Assembly (NCBI GenBank): GCA_036308645.1 | Contig: JAXJVH010000050.1 | Span: 62,001-126,000 of the forward strand | Source: RUG11462 sp036308645 | Lineage (GTDB): Bacteria > Bacillota > Clostridia > Oscillospirales > Acutalibacteraceae | Direction: 5' to 3' | DNA: 64,000 bases | Shown: piece by piece, positions 7,885 to 17,153 of the stretch | How positions within the stretch are numbered: position 1 is the first letter of the stretch | Layout: every line of letters begins with the position of its first letter | Translations under genes and position numbers: made by a program | The notes under the pieces: generated by a model | What the model was told of the DNA's origin: nothing | Seen by the model: the letters and a program-made list of their open reading frames with translations, nothing else | The model's database searches: none

Positions 7885-8742
7885 ATGACATTTAACAGAG
7901 AAGTTAAAAATGAACTTTTAGAACTTTGGCAACATAATAAGTGCTGTAAAATATGCGAAATGCTCGGGCTTTTGCTTTTTTCTTCCGATTACGGCAAAGA
8001 TTCTATAGGGCTTAAAACCGATTCAGAAAGTCAGGCTGACTTATATATAAAATTATCAAAAAAATGCCTTAATTTAACACCTAATAAAATTAAGACAAAT
8101 CGTTATTACTCGGTTTATTTTGAAAAAAAAGATATACAGTTTGTACTGAATAATTTTAATACGGAAATTGCATATAATCTATTTAAATGTGAGAATTGCA
8201 AAAGGGCTTTTTTGTTGGGGGCTTTTCTTTCGGGCGGAAATATCAGCAATCCTGAAAAAGAGTACCGCTTGGAACTCATTTCAAAATCAGAAGATATTGC
8301 CTGTTTGGTTTACAGAATTCTTTATGAATTTTCGCTTAATCCAAAAATGACAATTAAAAATAAAAAGGTGTCTGTTTATTTAAAAACAAGCGAAAGCATT
8401 GAAGATTTGCTTACTTTGATGGGCGCTGTAAAATCCTCTTTAAATATGATGAATATGAAAATTATTAAAGATGTCAAAAACAACGCAAATCGCAAAACAA
8501 ATTTTGAAACAGCCAATTTAAAAAAGGCGGCGTATTCATCGGCCAAACACATTGCTGCAATTGAGAAAATTGAGCTAGAAAATAAGTTTTCCGCACTTTC
8601 CGATGATTTACAGAAAATCGCCGTTGCACGCAGAGAAAATATTGGAATGAGCCTTAGCGAACTCGGAGAAATGTTTGGGCTAAGTCGCTCGGGCGTTTAC
8701 CATAAACTTAAAAAAATATGTGATTTTGCTGATAAGTTATAA
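7885..8742 (+). CDS. whiA: DNA-binding protein WhiA
   Basis: 285 residues. The N-terminal two-thirds are the LAGLIDADG-like WhiA fold (FLLGAFLSGGNISNP...EYRLEL), without nuclease residues. The C-terminus has the helix-turn-helix with the family pattern NLKKAAYSSAKHI and, further on, LSELGEMFGLSRSGVYHK. It affects cell division and chromosome segregation in Firmicutes and sporulation septation in actinomycetes. It is the last gene of the hprK-to-whiA run; dnaE starts 18 bp later. Length is slightly below the 310-330 usual, mainly from shorter inter-domain segments. Confidence 0.93.
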   Translation: MTFNREVKNELLELWQHNKCCKICEMLGLLLFSSDYGKDSIGLKTDSESQADLYIKLSKKCLNLTPNKIKTNRYYSVYFEKKDIQFVLNNFNTEIAYNLFKCENCKRAFLLGAFLSGGNISNPEKEYRLELISKSEDIACLVYRILYEFSLNPKMTIKNKKVSVYLKTSESIEDLLTLMGAVKSSLNMMNMKIIKDVKNNANRKTNFETANLKKAAYSSAKHIAAIEKIELENKFSALSDDLQKIAVARRENIGMSLSELGEMFGLSRSGVYHKLKKICDFADKL

Positions 8743-8760
8743 CCTTTCGGAGGTGGTGTG

Positions 8761-11700
8761 ATGTCTTTCACACATTTACATCTTCATACTGAATATTCTC
8801 TTTTAGACGGAGCATGCAGAATTGAAAAATTAATGCAGTCGGTCAAAGATAAAGGGATGAATTCTGTTGCAATAACTGACCACGGTGTTATGTATGGCGT
8901 GGTCATGTTTTTTAATGCGGCAAAAAAGTACGGAATTAAACCAATTATCGGCTGCGAGGTTTATATGGCGGCTCGTACAAGATTTGATAAGGTTCATGAA
9001 TTTGATTCCACAAGCAGCCATCTTGTACTTCTTTGTAAAAACGAAATAGGATATAAAAATTTATGCAAACTTGTTTCACACAGTTTTACAGAAGGATTTT
9101 ATTATAAACCTCGAATAGACCGAGAATTATTAGTGGAATATTCAGACGGACTTATTGCGCTTTCGGCGTGTTTGCAAGGTGAATTATGCAGATATATACG
9201 CTCGGGAATGATTGATAAAGCGCTTGAAACGGCAAAATGGTATAAAAGCATTTTTAAAGACGATTACTACATTGAGGTACAGGACCATAATCTACCTGAA
9301 CAAAAAAGAGTGAATATCCAACTTGAAAAAATAGCAAAAGAGTTAAATATAAAAATTGTTGCTACTAATGACGCTCATTATGTTGAACAAAAAGACGCAA
9401 ATATGCAAAAATATTTGCTTTTAGTCGGTCAAAATAAAACAGTGGACAGTACCGACGCATTGTTGTTCCCGACAGACGAATTTTATGTGAAAACAGAACA
9501 GGAAATGAGAAAACTATTCCCTGCCGAATATCTTGAAAACACATCGGAAATTGTAAATAAGTGTAATTTTGAATTTGATTTTAACAATTTAAAATTACCG
9601 GCTTTTGAAATAGAAAATTGTGACAATCATTTTGAATATTTAAAAAATCTCGCCTTTAAAGGTCTTGCTGAAAAAATCGAACATGCTGATGAAAATTACT
9701 ATGCAAGATTAAATTACGAATTGCAAGTAATTGATGAAATGGGATTTATTGATTACTTTTTAATAGTCGCTGATTTTGTAAACTATGCAAAGCGAAACGA
9801 TATTCCCGTAGGGCCGGGCAGAGGTTCGGGCGCTGCTTCATTATGCGCTTATTGTATAGGAATAACCGATGTCGACCCTTTAAAATATAACCTGCTTTTT
9901 GAACGGTTTTTAAATCCCGAACGTGTGTCTATGCCTGATTTTGATATTGATTTTTGTTATATCAGGCGACCTGAAGTTATAAAATATGTAATCAGCAAGT
10001 ACGGCGCAGACCATGTCGCTCAAATCATTACTTTCGGTACGCTTGCGGCTAAAGCGGCTGTTAAAGACATCGGACGAGCAATGGCTATTCCCTATTCTTC
10101 GGTTGACGCTGTTTCAAAACTTATTCCTAATGATTTAAACCAAACGATTGACAATGCTTTAGAGCAATCCAAACAATTAAAAGAAATATATCAAAAAGAC
10201 CCTAAAATTCACGAATTGCTGGACTTGGCACGAGAAGTTGAGGGAATGCCCCGTCACGCTTCAACTCATGCGGCAGGCGTAGTAATTACCGATAAACCTG
10301 TTGATAACTATGTGCCTTTGGCTTTAAATGACGAGTCTGTTGTTACACAGTATACCATGACCGAACTTGAACAAATCGGACTATTAAAAATGGACTTTTT
10401 AGGTCTGCGAAATTTAACGGTAATCGACGATACGGTAAAAATGATAAAATCTTTTAAACCAGATTTTAATATTGAAAATATACCCGAAGACGATGAGGAA
10501 GTTTTTAAAATGCTGTCAAAAGGCCATTCGGAGGGCGTTTTTCAATTTGAATCAGCAGGTATGAGAAAAACTATGACGCAGTTAAAGCCGACAAGTATCG
10601 AGGATTTGATTGCCCTGTTGTCATTATATCGTCCCGGACCTGTAAAATCTATCCCGAAGTATATTGAAAATAAGCATAACCCTGACAAAATCACCTATGC
10701 TACTCCCCTGCTCGAGCCGATTTTAAAAGTAACTTACGGCTGCATTGTGTATCAGGAACAAGTAATGCAGATATTCAGAAATTTGGCAGGTTATACGCTC
10801 GGAAAAGCCGACATTATACGCAGAGCCATGGCAAAGAAAAAGCACGATGTTTTACAAAAAGAAAAAGTAAATTTTATAAAAGGTTGTGTTAATAACGGCG
10901 TAGATGAACAAATTGCAAACGATTTATTTTCGGAAATATCGGCATTTTCGTCTTATGCCTTTAACAAAGCCCATGCAACTGCATATTCAATAGTATCATA
11001 CCGTACTGCATACTTAAAATGCCACTATCCGTCGCAGTATATGGCCGCTTTAATTACAAGCGTGCTTGACCGCACTTCAAAGGTGCAGGAATATTTTGAA
11101 GAATGTAAAAGGCTTGGGATTTCGGTTTTGCCGCCTGATATAAACAAAAGTTCATACAATTTTTCCGAAGACAACGGCAATATCAGGTACGGTCTTTTAG
11201 CGATAAAAGGCGTTGGCAGAGTGCTTGTAAACAGTTTGATATTTGAACGTGAGCAAAACGGTGATTTTAAAGATATTTATGATTTTTGTAAACGTTGTGC
11301 CGGCAGAGATTTAAACAGAAGAAGCGTTGAGGCGCTGATTAAAGCAGGTTGTTTTGACGGTCTTAAATATAATCGCAGAGAAATGCTTGAAAGTCTTGAT
11401 AATATTCTTTCCAATATTCAGTATAAAAGAAATAATAATATCGACGGTCAAATAGATTTCTTCGACTCACGCACCGATACGCAAATAAGCATCAAAAAAT
11501 ATGATGAATTTGATAAAAATACATTGCAAAAGCAGGAAAAAGAAGTAATAGGCTTTTATCTTTCGGGCAATCCTCTTGAAGAATATAAAAGTATTATTTT
11601 AAACAATAAATTCGATTGTATTGCAAACATACTAAACGATGACGAAAAATATATCGAAAATAAAAAAGTTAAATTGCTTATCATTTTTGAAAGTATAAAG

Positions 11701-12138
11701 AAGAAAACCACAAAGAACAATGATGTTATGGCGTTTACCGAAATTGCCGATGTTACTTCTGTGTGTGAAATGATTATTTTCCCTAAAACTTTTGGGTTAT
11801 ACAACCATATAATTCAAGCAGAAATACCTATGGTAATTACAGGACGAATCAGCGTAAAAGATGATACGGTAAAGCAGATTATTTGTGAAAAAATCGAATT
11901 TATAGACGAGTATGTCAACACTCAATCTTTGTATATAAAGGTTGATTCAATTTCTTCTGCTTCTTTTAAAAAGGCGCTTGATATTATTAGTAAAAACAGC
12001 GGTAATTCGCCTTTATTTATCTACTGCAAGGATACAAAAAAGTTAATGAAGTCTGATAAATACAAATGTGATATTACAGAATCGCTTATTAATGAATTAA
12101 AAGCAATTCTCGGAGAAGAAAACATTGCAAAAAAATAA
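8761..12138 (+). CDS. dnaE: DNA polymerase III alpha subunit (DnaE)
   Basis: About 1125 residues. It starts with the PHP domain (THLHLHTEYSLLDG, ITDHGVMYG), then the C-family polymerase palm with PVGPGRGSGAASL and the catalytic PDFDIDF, fingers, helix-hairpin-helix and a C-terminal OB-fold region. This is the DnaE type (E. coli-like length), not PolC; Firmicutes normally have both, and PolC is not in this window. The start is taken as ATG 8761, 7 nt after GGAGG (8749-8753), rather than the GTG at 8758, which is only 4 nt from it. A hairpin terminator begins on the stop codon. Confidence 0.96.
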   Translation: MSFTHLHLHTEYSLLDGACRIEKLMQSVKDKGMNSVAITDHGVMYGVVMFFNAAKKYGIKPIIGCEVYMAARTRFDKVHEFDSTSSHLVLLCKNEIGYKNLCKLVSHSFTEGFYYKPRIDRELLVEYSDGLIALSACLQGELCRYIRSGMIDKALETAKWYKSIFKDDYYIEVQDHNLPEQKRVNIQLEKIAKELNIKIVATNDAHYVEQKDANMQKYLLLVGQNKTVDSTDALLFPTDEFYVKTEQEMRKLFPAEYLENTSEIVNKCNFEFDFNNLKLPAFEIENCDNHFEYLKNLAFKGLAEKIEHADENYYARLNYELQVIDEMGFIDYFLIVADFVNYAKRNDIPVGPGRGSGAASLCAYCIGITDVDPLKYNLLFERFLNPERVSMPDFDIDFCYIRRPEVIKYVISKYGADHVAQIITFGTLAAKAAVKDIGRAMAIPYSSVDAVSKLIPNDLNQTIDNALEQSKQLKEIYQKDPKIHELLDLAREVEGMPRHASTHAAGVVITDKPVDNYVPLALNDESVVTQYTMTELEQIGLLKMDFLGLRNLTVIDDTVKMIKSFKPDFNIENIPEDDEEVFKMLSKGHSEGVFQFESAGMRKTMTQLKPTSIEDLIALLSLYRPGPVKSIPKYIENKHNPDKITYATPLLEPILKVTYGCIVYQEQVMQIFRNLAGYTLGKADIIRRAMAKKKHDVLQKEKVNFIKGCVNNGVDEQIANDLFSEISAFSSYAFNKAHATAYSIVSYRTAYLKCHYPSQYMAALITSVLDRTSKVQEYFEECKRLGISVLPPDINKSSYNFSEDNGNIRYGLLAIKGVGRVLVNSLIFEREQNGDFKDIYDFCKRCAGRDLNRRSVEALIKAGCFDGLKYNRREMLESLDNILSNIQYKRNNNIDGQIDFFDSRTDTQISIKKYDEFDKNTLQKQEKEVIGFYLSGNPLEEYKSIILNNKFDCIANILNDDEKYIENKKVKLLIIFESIKKKTTKNNDVMAFTEIADVTSVCEMIIFPKTFGLYNHIIQAEIPMVITGRISVKDDTVKQIICEKIEFIDEYVNTQSLYIKVDSISSASFKKALDIISKNSGNSPLFIYCKDTKKLMKSDKYKCDITESLINELKAILGEENIAKK

Positions 12139-12168
12139 ACTGTATCGTGTGATACAGTTTATTTTTTT
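12137..12168 (+). terminator. Terminator of dnaE
   Basis: Ten-bp perfect stem AAACTGTATC/GATACAGTTT around GTGT (12137-12160), followed by a T run. It overlaps both the dnaE and spoIIID stop codons, so it may serve both converging genes. Confidence 0.8.
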
Positions 12169-12419
12169 GTTTTAACCTTTAGATATTTATTTTTAGTAGC
12201 AATACCGCCCCTGATATGGCGCTCTGCTTTATTAATTTCAAGTATTTTTTTAACCTGTAAATATAAATCCTCATCAAGAAATTTTAGTCTGTCACTTACA
12301 TCTTTATGTACCGTTGATTTACTGATTCCGTATTTTTGCGCACATCTGCGTACGGTTGCCCCTGTATCAACTATATATTTGCCGAGTATCACGGCTCGTT
12401 CTTCGACAGAATTTCTCAA
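12159..12419 (-). CDS. spoIIID: Sporulation transcription factor SpoIIID
   Basis: 86 residues, matching Bacillus SpoIIID in length. The core pattern ERAVILGKYIVDTGATVR, the helix-turn-helix YGISKSTVHKDVSDRL and the C-terminal RHIRGG.ATKNKY basic segment are all family hallmarks. SpoIIID activates and represses mother-cell genes between sigma-E and sigma-K. The start is TTG at 12417-12419, 8 nt after AGGGAG; no ATG is suitable. That Shine-Dalgarno lies in the 3' arm of the terminator that ends the aromatic operon, and the TTG sits in its U run, an unusual arrangement treated as a separate finding. Confidence 0.94.
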   Translation of the reverse strand: MRNSVEERAVILGKYIVDTGATVRRCAQKYGISKSTVHKDVSDRLKFLDEDLYLQVKKILEINKAERHIRGGIATKNKYLKVKTKK

Positions 12420-12470
12420 AAAACCAACTCCCTATAAGCTTATCAATAAATAATATGCTTATAGGGAGTT
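12418..12470 (-). terminator. Terminator of the aro operon, overlapping the spoIIID start region
   Basis: Perfect 14-bp stem (12457-12470 with 12426-12439), 17-nt loop, then GG and six T on the minus strand (12418-12423). The 3' arm contains the spoIIID Shine-Dalgarno (12428-12433). It can end transcription coming from aroQ. Confidence 0.75.
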
Positions 12471-12478
12471 TTTTATGT

Positions 12479-12910
12479 TTATTTTAACTTTTCAATCAAA
12501 GCGTCTACGGCTTCCAAATATCCGTCGAATCCTTTACCGCTGATAGTTTTAAAGCAGTAATTTCGTACAAACGAAATCTGTCTGAATTCTTCCCTTGAAT
12601 CGACATCGGAAATATGCACCTCAACCGCAGGAATATTAACCGCTTTAAGCGCATCTAAAATCGCAACGCTTGTGTGAGTATAGGCTGCCGGATTTATTAT
12701 AATTCCGTCAATTTGTTTGTAAGCAGCCTGAATTTTATCAACAATGTCGCCTTCGTGATTTGATTGAAAAAAATCTGTATCTATATTCTTTTCACCACAA
12801 TAATCTTTGATTAAATTACATAAATAATCATAATTCTTTTCACCGTAAATCTGCGGTTCACGAAGTCCGAGCAAATTAAGGTTTGGACCGTTGATAATTA
12901 AAAATTTCAT
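12479..12910 (-). CDS. aroQ: 3-dehydroquinate dehydratase, type II
   Basis: 143 residues, normal for the small dodecameric type II enzyme. Visible motifs are INGPNLNLLG, the catalytic Tyr in REPQIYG, FQSNHEGDIVDKI, NPAAYTHTS and EVHISD. It converts 3-dehydroquinate to 3-dehydroshikimate. It is the last gene of the aromatic operon and overlaps aroE by 4 bp, so it is translationally coupled. The operon terminator follows within 9 bp. Confidence 0.97.
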   Translation of the reverse strand: MKFLIINGPNLNLLGLREPQIYGEKNYDYLCNLIKDYCGEKNIDTDFFQSNHEGDIVDKIQAAYKQIDGIIINPAAYTHTSVAILDALKAVNIPAVEVHISDVDSREEFRQISFVRNYCFKTISGKGFDGYLEAVDALIEKLK

Positions 12911-13656
12911 ACTACAAGTTCCTTTGCAATTCTTTCAATAATGCTGTCGTCAATTTTTTCACCCGTAAAAAATTCAGCGCTCTTTTTGGCTTGCGAAATC
13001 AACATTAAGATGCCGTTGGCATTTTTGATCCCCAATTCATCGGCCTGCTTTAAAAGTTTAGTCTTTTTAGGATTATAAATTAGATCAAGAACGCACTCAC
13101 AATTTTTAAACGGTTTTAAGTCGGTTATAGAATCGTCAACATTCGGGTACATACCGACAGGAGTTGCATTTACAATAATTTCACCGTCATAGTGGTTTGG
13201 CAAATCCTCATAAGTATGCTCCCCTACAATATCAAAAACTACAATCTCGCTTGCGCCTAAATCTTTTAAAACGCATTGACAAGTAAGCGAAGCGCCGCCG
13301 TTACCCAACACAATCGCTTTTTTACCTTTGATATCTGCACCTGCGGATTTAATCATATATTCAAAGCCGCAGTAATCAGTATTATAACCTGTCAAAGTGC
13401 CGTCAGGCTCTTTTACAATTGTATTGACTGCTCCAATTTTTTGAGCGGTTTTTGATAGTTTATCGCAAAACGGAATAACTGTTTTTTTATAAGGAATAGT
13501 TACATTCATTCCATCGAGCAATCCCGATTTTAAAAAGTTTTCAACTTCATCAGGCTCTTTTTCGTATAAAAGATATTTATTATCATAAAAGAATTTATGT
13601 ATTTGCGGCGAATAACTGTGTCCGAGTTTTCTGCCTAGCAATCCGAATTTTTTCAT
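12907..13656 (-). CDS. aroE: Shikimate dehydrogenase
   Basis: 249 residues, somewhat shorter than the usual 270-290. The substrate-binding GRKLGHSYSPQIH, the catalytic Lys in NVTIPYK, GAVNTI and the TGYNTDYCGF motif are present, with a nucleotide-binding VLGNGGASLTC (usual family form GAGGA/S). It reduces 3-dehydroshikimate to shikimate with NADPH. It overlaps pheA by one base and aroQ by four. The family includes quinate dehydrogenases, but operon context makes shikimate the substrate. Confidence 0.95.
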   Translation of the reverse strand: MKKFGLLGRKLGHSYSPQIHKFFYDNKYLLYEKEPDEVENFLKSGLLDGMNVTIPYKKTVIPFCDKLSKTAQKIGAVNTIVKEPDGTLTGYNTDYCGFEYMIKSAGADIKGKKAIVLGNGGASLTCQCVLKDLGASEIVVFDIVGEHTYEDLPNHYDGEIIVNATPVGMYPNVDDSITDLKPFKNCECVLDLIYNPKKTKLLKQADELGIKNANGILMLISQAKKSAEFFTGEKIDDSIIERIAKELVV

Positions 13657-14798
13657 TATATTACCTCCGAATAACTGCCTAAATACTTAAATTCATCGCA
13701 TATACCGTCTAATTCACAAATAAGTTGAACAAACTCTTCGGAGTAAATTGAAGTTTCAAGGTCAAAATAGAACATAAATTCAAAATCTCTGTCAGAAAGC
13801 GGACGGGATTCAAGTTTAATTAAGTTTATATCAAGCGCATACAAACGTGAAAGCACTTTGTAAAGCGCACCGGGTTTATGCTGAAGCACAAGCATAAGGC
13901 TGGTTTTATCTGCTCCCGGGTAAATTTCAAGATTTTTTGAAATACAGATAAACCTTGTATAGTTGTTATTCTTATCCTGAACAGAAGTTTTTAAGCAATT
14001 GAGATTATAAAGTTCTGCACAATTATTAGATGAAAGCGCCGCAATATCATCTCTGTCACTTTCTGCAACCATTTGAGCGGCAATAGCGGTATTTTCAACA
14101 GTTGTAATTTTTACGCCGTCTAATCCCGATAAAAATTCAGAACATTGCGTTAACGCCTGTTCGTGTGAAATAACCTCTTTAATATTTGAAAGTTTCGTTC
14201 CTTTTTTAGCAAGCAAGCAATGATTTACCTGAATTCTTGTGCTTCTGACAATGCTGAAATTATGATTTACCATTAAATCATAAACCTGTTTTACAGAACC
14301 TGCGGTACTGTTTTCAATCGGCAAAATTCCGTAATCGCAAAAACCTTGTTCAATAGCAGAGAAAACCTTTTCCCATTCATTAAAATACATAATATTAGGA
14401 TTTTTAAAAATCTTTTCACATGCTATCTGTGAATAAGAGCCTTCTACTCCCTGACAAGCAACAACCGAATCCGTTGGGAAAAGATTATTTGTATTGCTGA
14501 TAGATTGGCTGATATTATCGTAAAGTTCCGAATGTTTTTTAAAAATCTTTTCCTGATATGAACGGCTTAACTCAAATAACAATGAATATAAAACTCGCAA
14601 ATACGATTTCATTTCAGGTTTGGATTTATCAGCAACTTCGTTAAGAATTTCCCTTTCACGCTGTGAATTTAAAACAGGAAGTCCGTTATCTTTTTTATAT
14701 TGACCGATTTTTGAAGCAACTTCCATTCTATCTTGGAAAAGTTTAATCAATTGGTCGTCAATTTTATCAATTTCTGCTCTTAATTCATCTAAATTCAT
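13656..14798 (-). CDS. pheA: Bifunctional chorismate mutase/prephenate dehydratase
   Basis: 380 residues. An AroQ-type chorismate mutase fills residues 1-90 (LDELRAEIDKIDDQLIKLF, then a second helix after REREIL). It is followed by prephenate dehydratase (from about 110: CQGVEGSYSQIACEKIF, ENSTAGSV) with the NYTRF active-site motif. The C-terminal ACT domain contains LKPGAL-like HKPGALYKVL and ESRPLSDRDFEF, the site of phenylalanine feedback in the family. It makes phenylpyruvate. Fusion of the two domains resembles the E. coli P-protein. It follows aroC after 16 bp and has GGAG before the ATG. Confidence 0.96.
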   Translation of the reverse strand: MNLDELRAEIDKIDDQLIKLFQDRMEVASKIGQYKKDNGLPVLNSQREREILNEVADKSKPEMKSYLRVLYSLLFELSRSYQEKIFKKHSELYDNISQSISNTNNLFPTDSVVACQGVEGSYSQIACEKIFKNPNIMYFNEWEKVFSAIEQGFCDYGILPIENSTAGSVKQVYDLMVNHNFSIVRSTRIQVNHCLLAKKGTKLSNIKEVISHEQALTQCSEFLSGLDGVKITTVENTAIAAQMVAESDRDDIAALSSNNCAELYNLNCLKTSVQDKNNNYTRFICISKNLEIYPGADKTSLMLVLQHKPGALYKVLSRLYALDINLIKLESRPLSDRDFEFMFYFDLETSIYSEEFVQLICELDGICDEFKYLGSYSEVI

Positions 14799-14814
14799 TT
14801 TAATTTACTCCTTA

Positions 14815-15900
14815 TTAGTTATTGTTTTCAAGAATAGAATCATATATTGCAAGCGCAGTAACCGCTTCAATAACAGGAACTGCACGAGGTACTATACAAG
14901 GGTCGTGTCTGCCTTTGATTACTAATTTTGTATTCTTCTTTTCTGAAAAACTTACTGAATTCTGCTCTTTTGCTATCGAAGCCGTCGGTTTCAAAGCGAC
15001 TTTAAAATACAAAGGCATTCCGCTTGAAATTCCGCCTAATATTCCACCGTGATTGTTTGTTCTCGTTTTAATAGCGTCATCATCAAAATAAAACTCATCA
15101 TTATTCTGACTGCCATATAATTCGGTTGAATCGAATCCGTTTCCGAATTCAATTCCTTTTACAGCGGGCACACCGAATACTGCTGAAGAAATCTTATTTT
15201 CCAAGCCGTCAAACATAGGATCGCCAACGCCCGGCATAAGTCCAACTGCAACACATTCAATAACTCCGCCTACAGAATTGCAGTCCATTCTTGCTTTTTC
15301 AATTTCCTGCATCATTATATCGCCTTTTTCATCATTAATTACAGGAAATTGCTTTTTGGCAATTGTTTTCAGCATATCAATGTTCGGATTGACTTTATCA
15401 AAGGTATCGTCGCATATATTTTTAATACGCAAAATATGAGCAAAAATCTGTATTCCTTTGCGTTCGAGAATTTGTTTTGCAATTCCTCCCGCTATACACA
15501 AAGGCGCAGTCAGTCTGCCTGAAAAATGTCCGCCGCCTGCAACGTCCTGAAATCCTTTATACTTAATCTGTGCGGTAAAATCAGCATGAGCAGGACGAGG
15601 TATATCAATGATATTTTTATAATCGTCGGAATGAGCGTTTGTGTTAAAGATTACCGCAGAAACAGGCGCTCCGCAAGTGCTATCATTTACAATTCCGGAT
15701 AAAAATTCGGGAGCGTCAGGCTCTTTTCTTTGTGTAGCAAATTTAGCGTTACCCGGCGCACGTCTGTTCATAAAGTTTTGCAACTCTATCATATCAATTT
15801 TTTCACCTGCAGGAATACCGTCAATAGTTACTCCTATTCCTTTTGAATGTGACTGCCCGAATACTGAAACTTTTATATTTTTTCCGTAGACACTGCTCAT
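14815..15900 (-). CDS. aroC: Chorismate synthase
   Basis: 361 residues. The N-terminal GQSHSKGIGVTIDGIPAG, the central GGGHFSGRLTAPLCIAGG and the C-terminal GRHDPCIVPRAVPV are the three classic chorismate synthase signatures. It eliminates phosphate from EPSP to chorismate and needs reduced FMN, which in this type of organism must come from another flavin reductase (monofunctional enzyme). It overlaps aroA by 4 bp and has GGAGAAAATTCA before the ATG. Confidence 0.97.
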   Translation of the reverse strand: MSSVYGKNIKVSVFGQSHSKGIGVTIDGIPAGEKIDMIELQNFMNRRAPGNAKFATQRKEPDAPEFLSGIVNDSTCGAPVSAVIFNTNAHSDDYKNIIDIPRPAHADFTAQIKYKGFQDVAGGGHFSGRLTAPLCIAGGIAKQILERKGIQIFAHILRIKNICDDTFDKVNPNIDMLKTIAKKQFPVINDEKGDIMMQEIEKARMDCNSVGGVIECVAVGLMPGVGDPMFDGLENKISSAVFGVPAVKGIEFGNGFDSTELYGSQNNDEFYFDDDAIKTRTNNHGGILGGISSGMPLYFKVALKPTASIAKEQNSVSFSEKKNTKLVIKGRHDPCIVPRAVPVIEAVTALAIYDSILENNN

Positions 15901-17153
15901 TGAATTTTCTCCTTTATTTTACCGTTAAGTGTTTCAAAATCCTTGAAAAAGTCAGGATAAGACTTTGTTACTGCATTTGCATCAATGATTGTAACATTAT
16001 TTTGGCAAATCTGTGATGCAACCGCAGCCGTCATAGCGATTCTGTGGTCATTATGCGAATTAACGATACCGCCTTTAAGCGCCGTACCTGTAATAATCAT
16101 ACCGTCAGGCGTTTCCTGTGCATTTCCGCCTAAATTATTAATCATTTCAATAACAGTTTTAATGCGGTCGCTTTCTTTAATCCTCAATCGCTCTGCATTC
16201 GTAATAACGGTATTCCCGTTTGCCTTACAAGCGGTTAGCGCAATAATCGGAACTAAATCGGGAATATCCGACGCATTAACTGAAATCCCTTTTAAATTTG
16301 ATGATTTAACCGTGGCAGAATTACCGCAAACAGTTATATCTGCACCGAAAGATTTTAAAATATCAATTATCTTTTTATCGCCCTGCACAGATTTAAAATT
16401 CAAATTATCAACCGTTATTCCGCTTTTAGACAAAGCGCCGGCACACAGCCAAAACGCCGCATTTGACCAATCGCCCTCAACCTTAGAATCGCTTGAAATA
16501 TACTCACCTTTTACAAGTTCAAAAGTATTATTTTCAAATGTATATTCAATACCGTAATTTTTAAGAACTTCAAGCGTTAGCTTAACATAAGAATAGGATT
16601 CAAACTTATCCTTAATGATTATTCTGCTTCTGCCTTTGATTATAGGTAAAGCAAATAATAAACCTGAAATAAACTGCGAAGAAATATTACCCTCTATTAC
16701 ATAGTCGGCAGGCACTAATTTTCCGCTTATTTGTAATTTATCGCCGTCTTGATAAAATTCACAACCGTATTTCTGCATTTCTCTGTCAAGCGGAAAAAGA
16801 GGTCTTTGCGGAAGTCTGCCGTGCATTTTTATAACTACTTCGAGTCCCAAAGCGCCGATTATCGGAAGTAAAAATCTTAATGTAGAACCGCTTTCGCCGC
16901 AATCAATTTCTTTTGTTGAGTTTAAAATATTAATCGGTTTAACGGTAAAAATTTTATCTTTATATTTAATATCGGCGCCAAGTCCTATTAAGCAATCTGC
17001 GGTCGCTTCAATATCTTTTGAAAGATTATCACATTTAATCTTTGAAACTCCGTCAGATAACGCCGCACAAATCAAAGCCCTGTGAGCATAAGATTTTGAA
17101 GAAATAGCAGAAATTTTGCCGCCTAAAGGTGTGTTTTCTAAAGTAATATTCAT
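15897..17153 (-). CDS. aroA: 3-phosphoshikimate 1-carboxyvinyltransferase (EPSP synthase)
   Basis: 418 residues with the inverse alpha/beta barrel pattern: SKSYAHRALICAAL near the N-terminus, GESGSTLRFLLP, GRLPQRPLFPL, SSQFISGLLFALP, and the RIKESDRI and NDHRIAMTAAV motifs. It transfers enolpyruvate from PEP to shikimate-3-phosphate. Pro is kept in the GRLPQRPL loop, while the region equivalent to the LFLGNAGTA motif reads DCGESGSTLRF, which is typical of class II-like enzymes; this is an observation about family subtype only. Overlaps both neighbours by 4 bp. Confidence 0.96.
   Translation of the reverse strand: MNITLENTPLGGKISAISSKSYAHRALICAALSDGVSKIKCDNLSKDIEATADCLIGLGADIKYKDKIFTVKPINILNSTKEIDCGESGSTLRFLLPIIGALGLEVVIKMHGRLPQRPLFPLDREMQKYGCEFYQDGDKLQISGKLVPADYVIEGNISSQFISGLLFALPIIKGRSRIIIKDKFESYSYVKLTLEVLKNYGIEYTFENNTFELVKGEYISSDSKVEGDWSNAAFWLCAGALSKSGITVDNLNFKSVQGDKKIIDILKSFGADITVCGNSATVKSSNLKGISVNASDIPDLVPIIALTACKANGNTVITNAERLRIKESDRIKTVIEMINNLGGNAQETPDGMIITGTALKGGIVNSHNDHRIAMTAAVASQICQNNVTIIDANAVTKSYPDFFKDFETLNGKIKEKIQ

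Noticed and set aside
15985..16557. 190-codon open frame opposite aroA
   Set aside because: aroA motifs are intact in the other strand; the frame is a mirror of codon bias.
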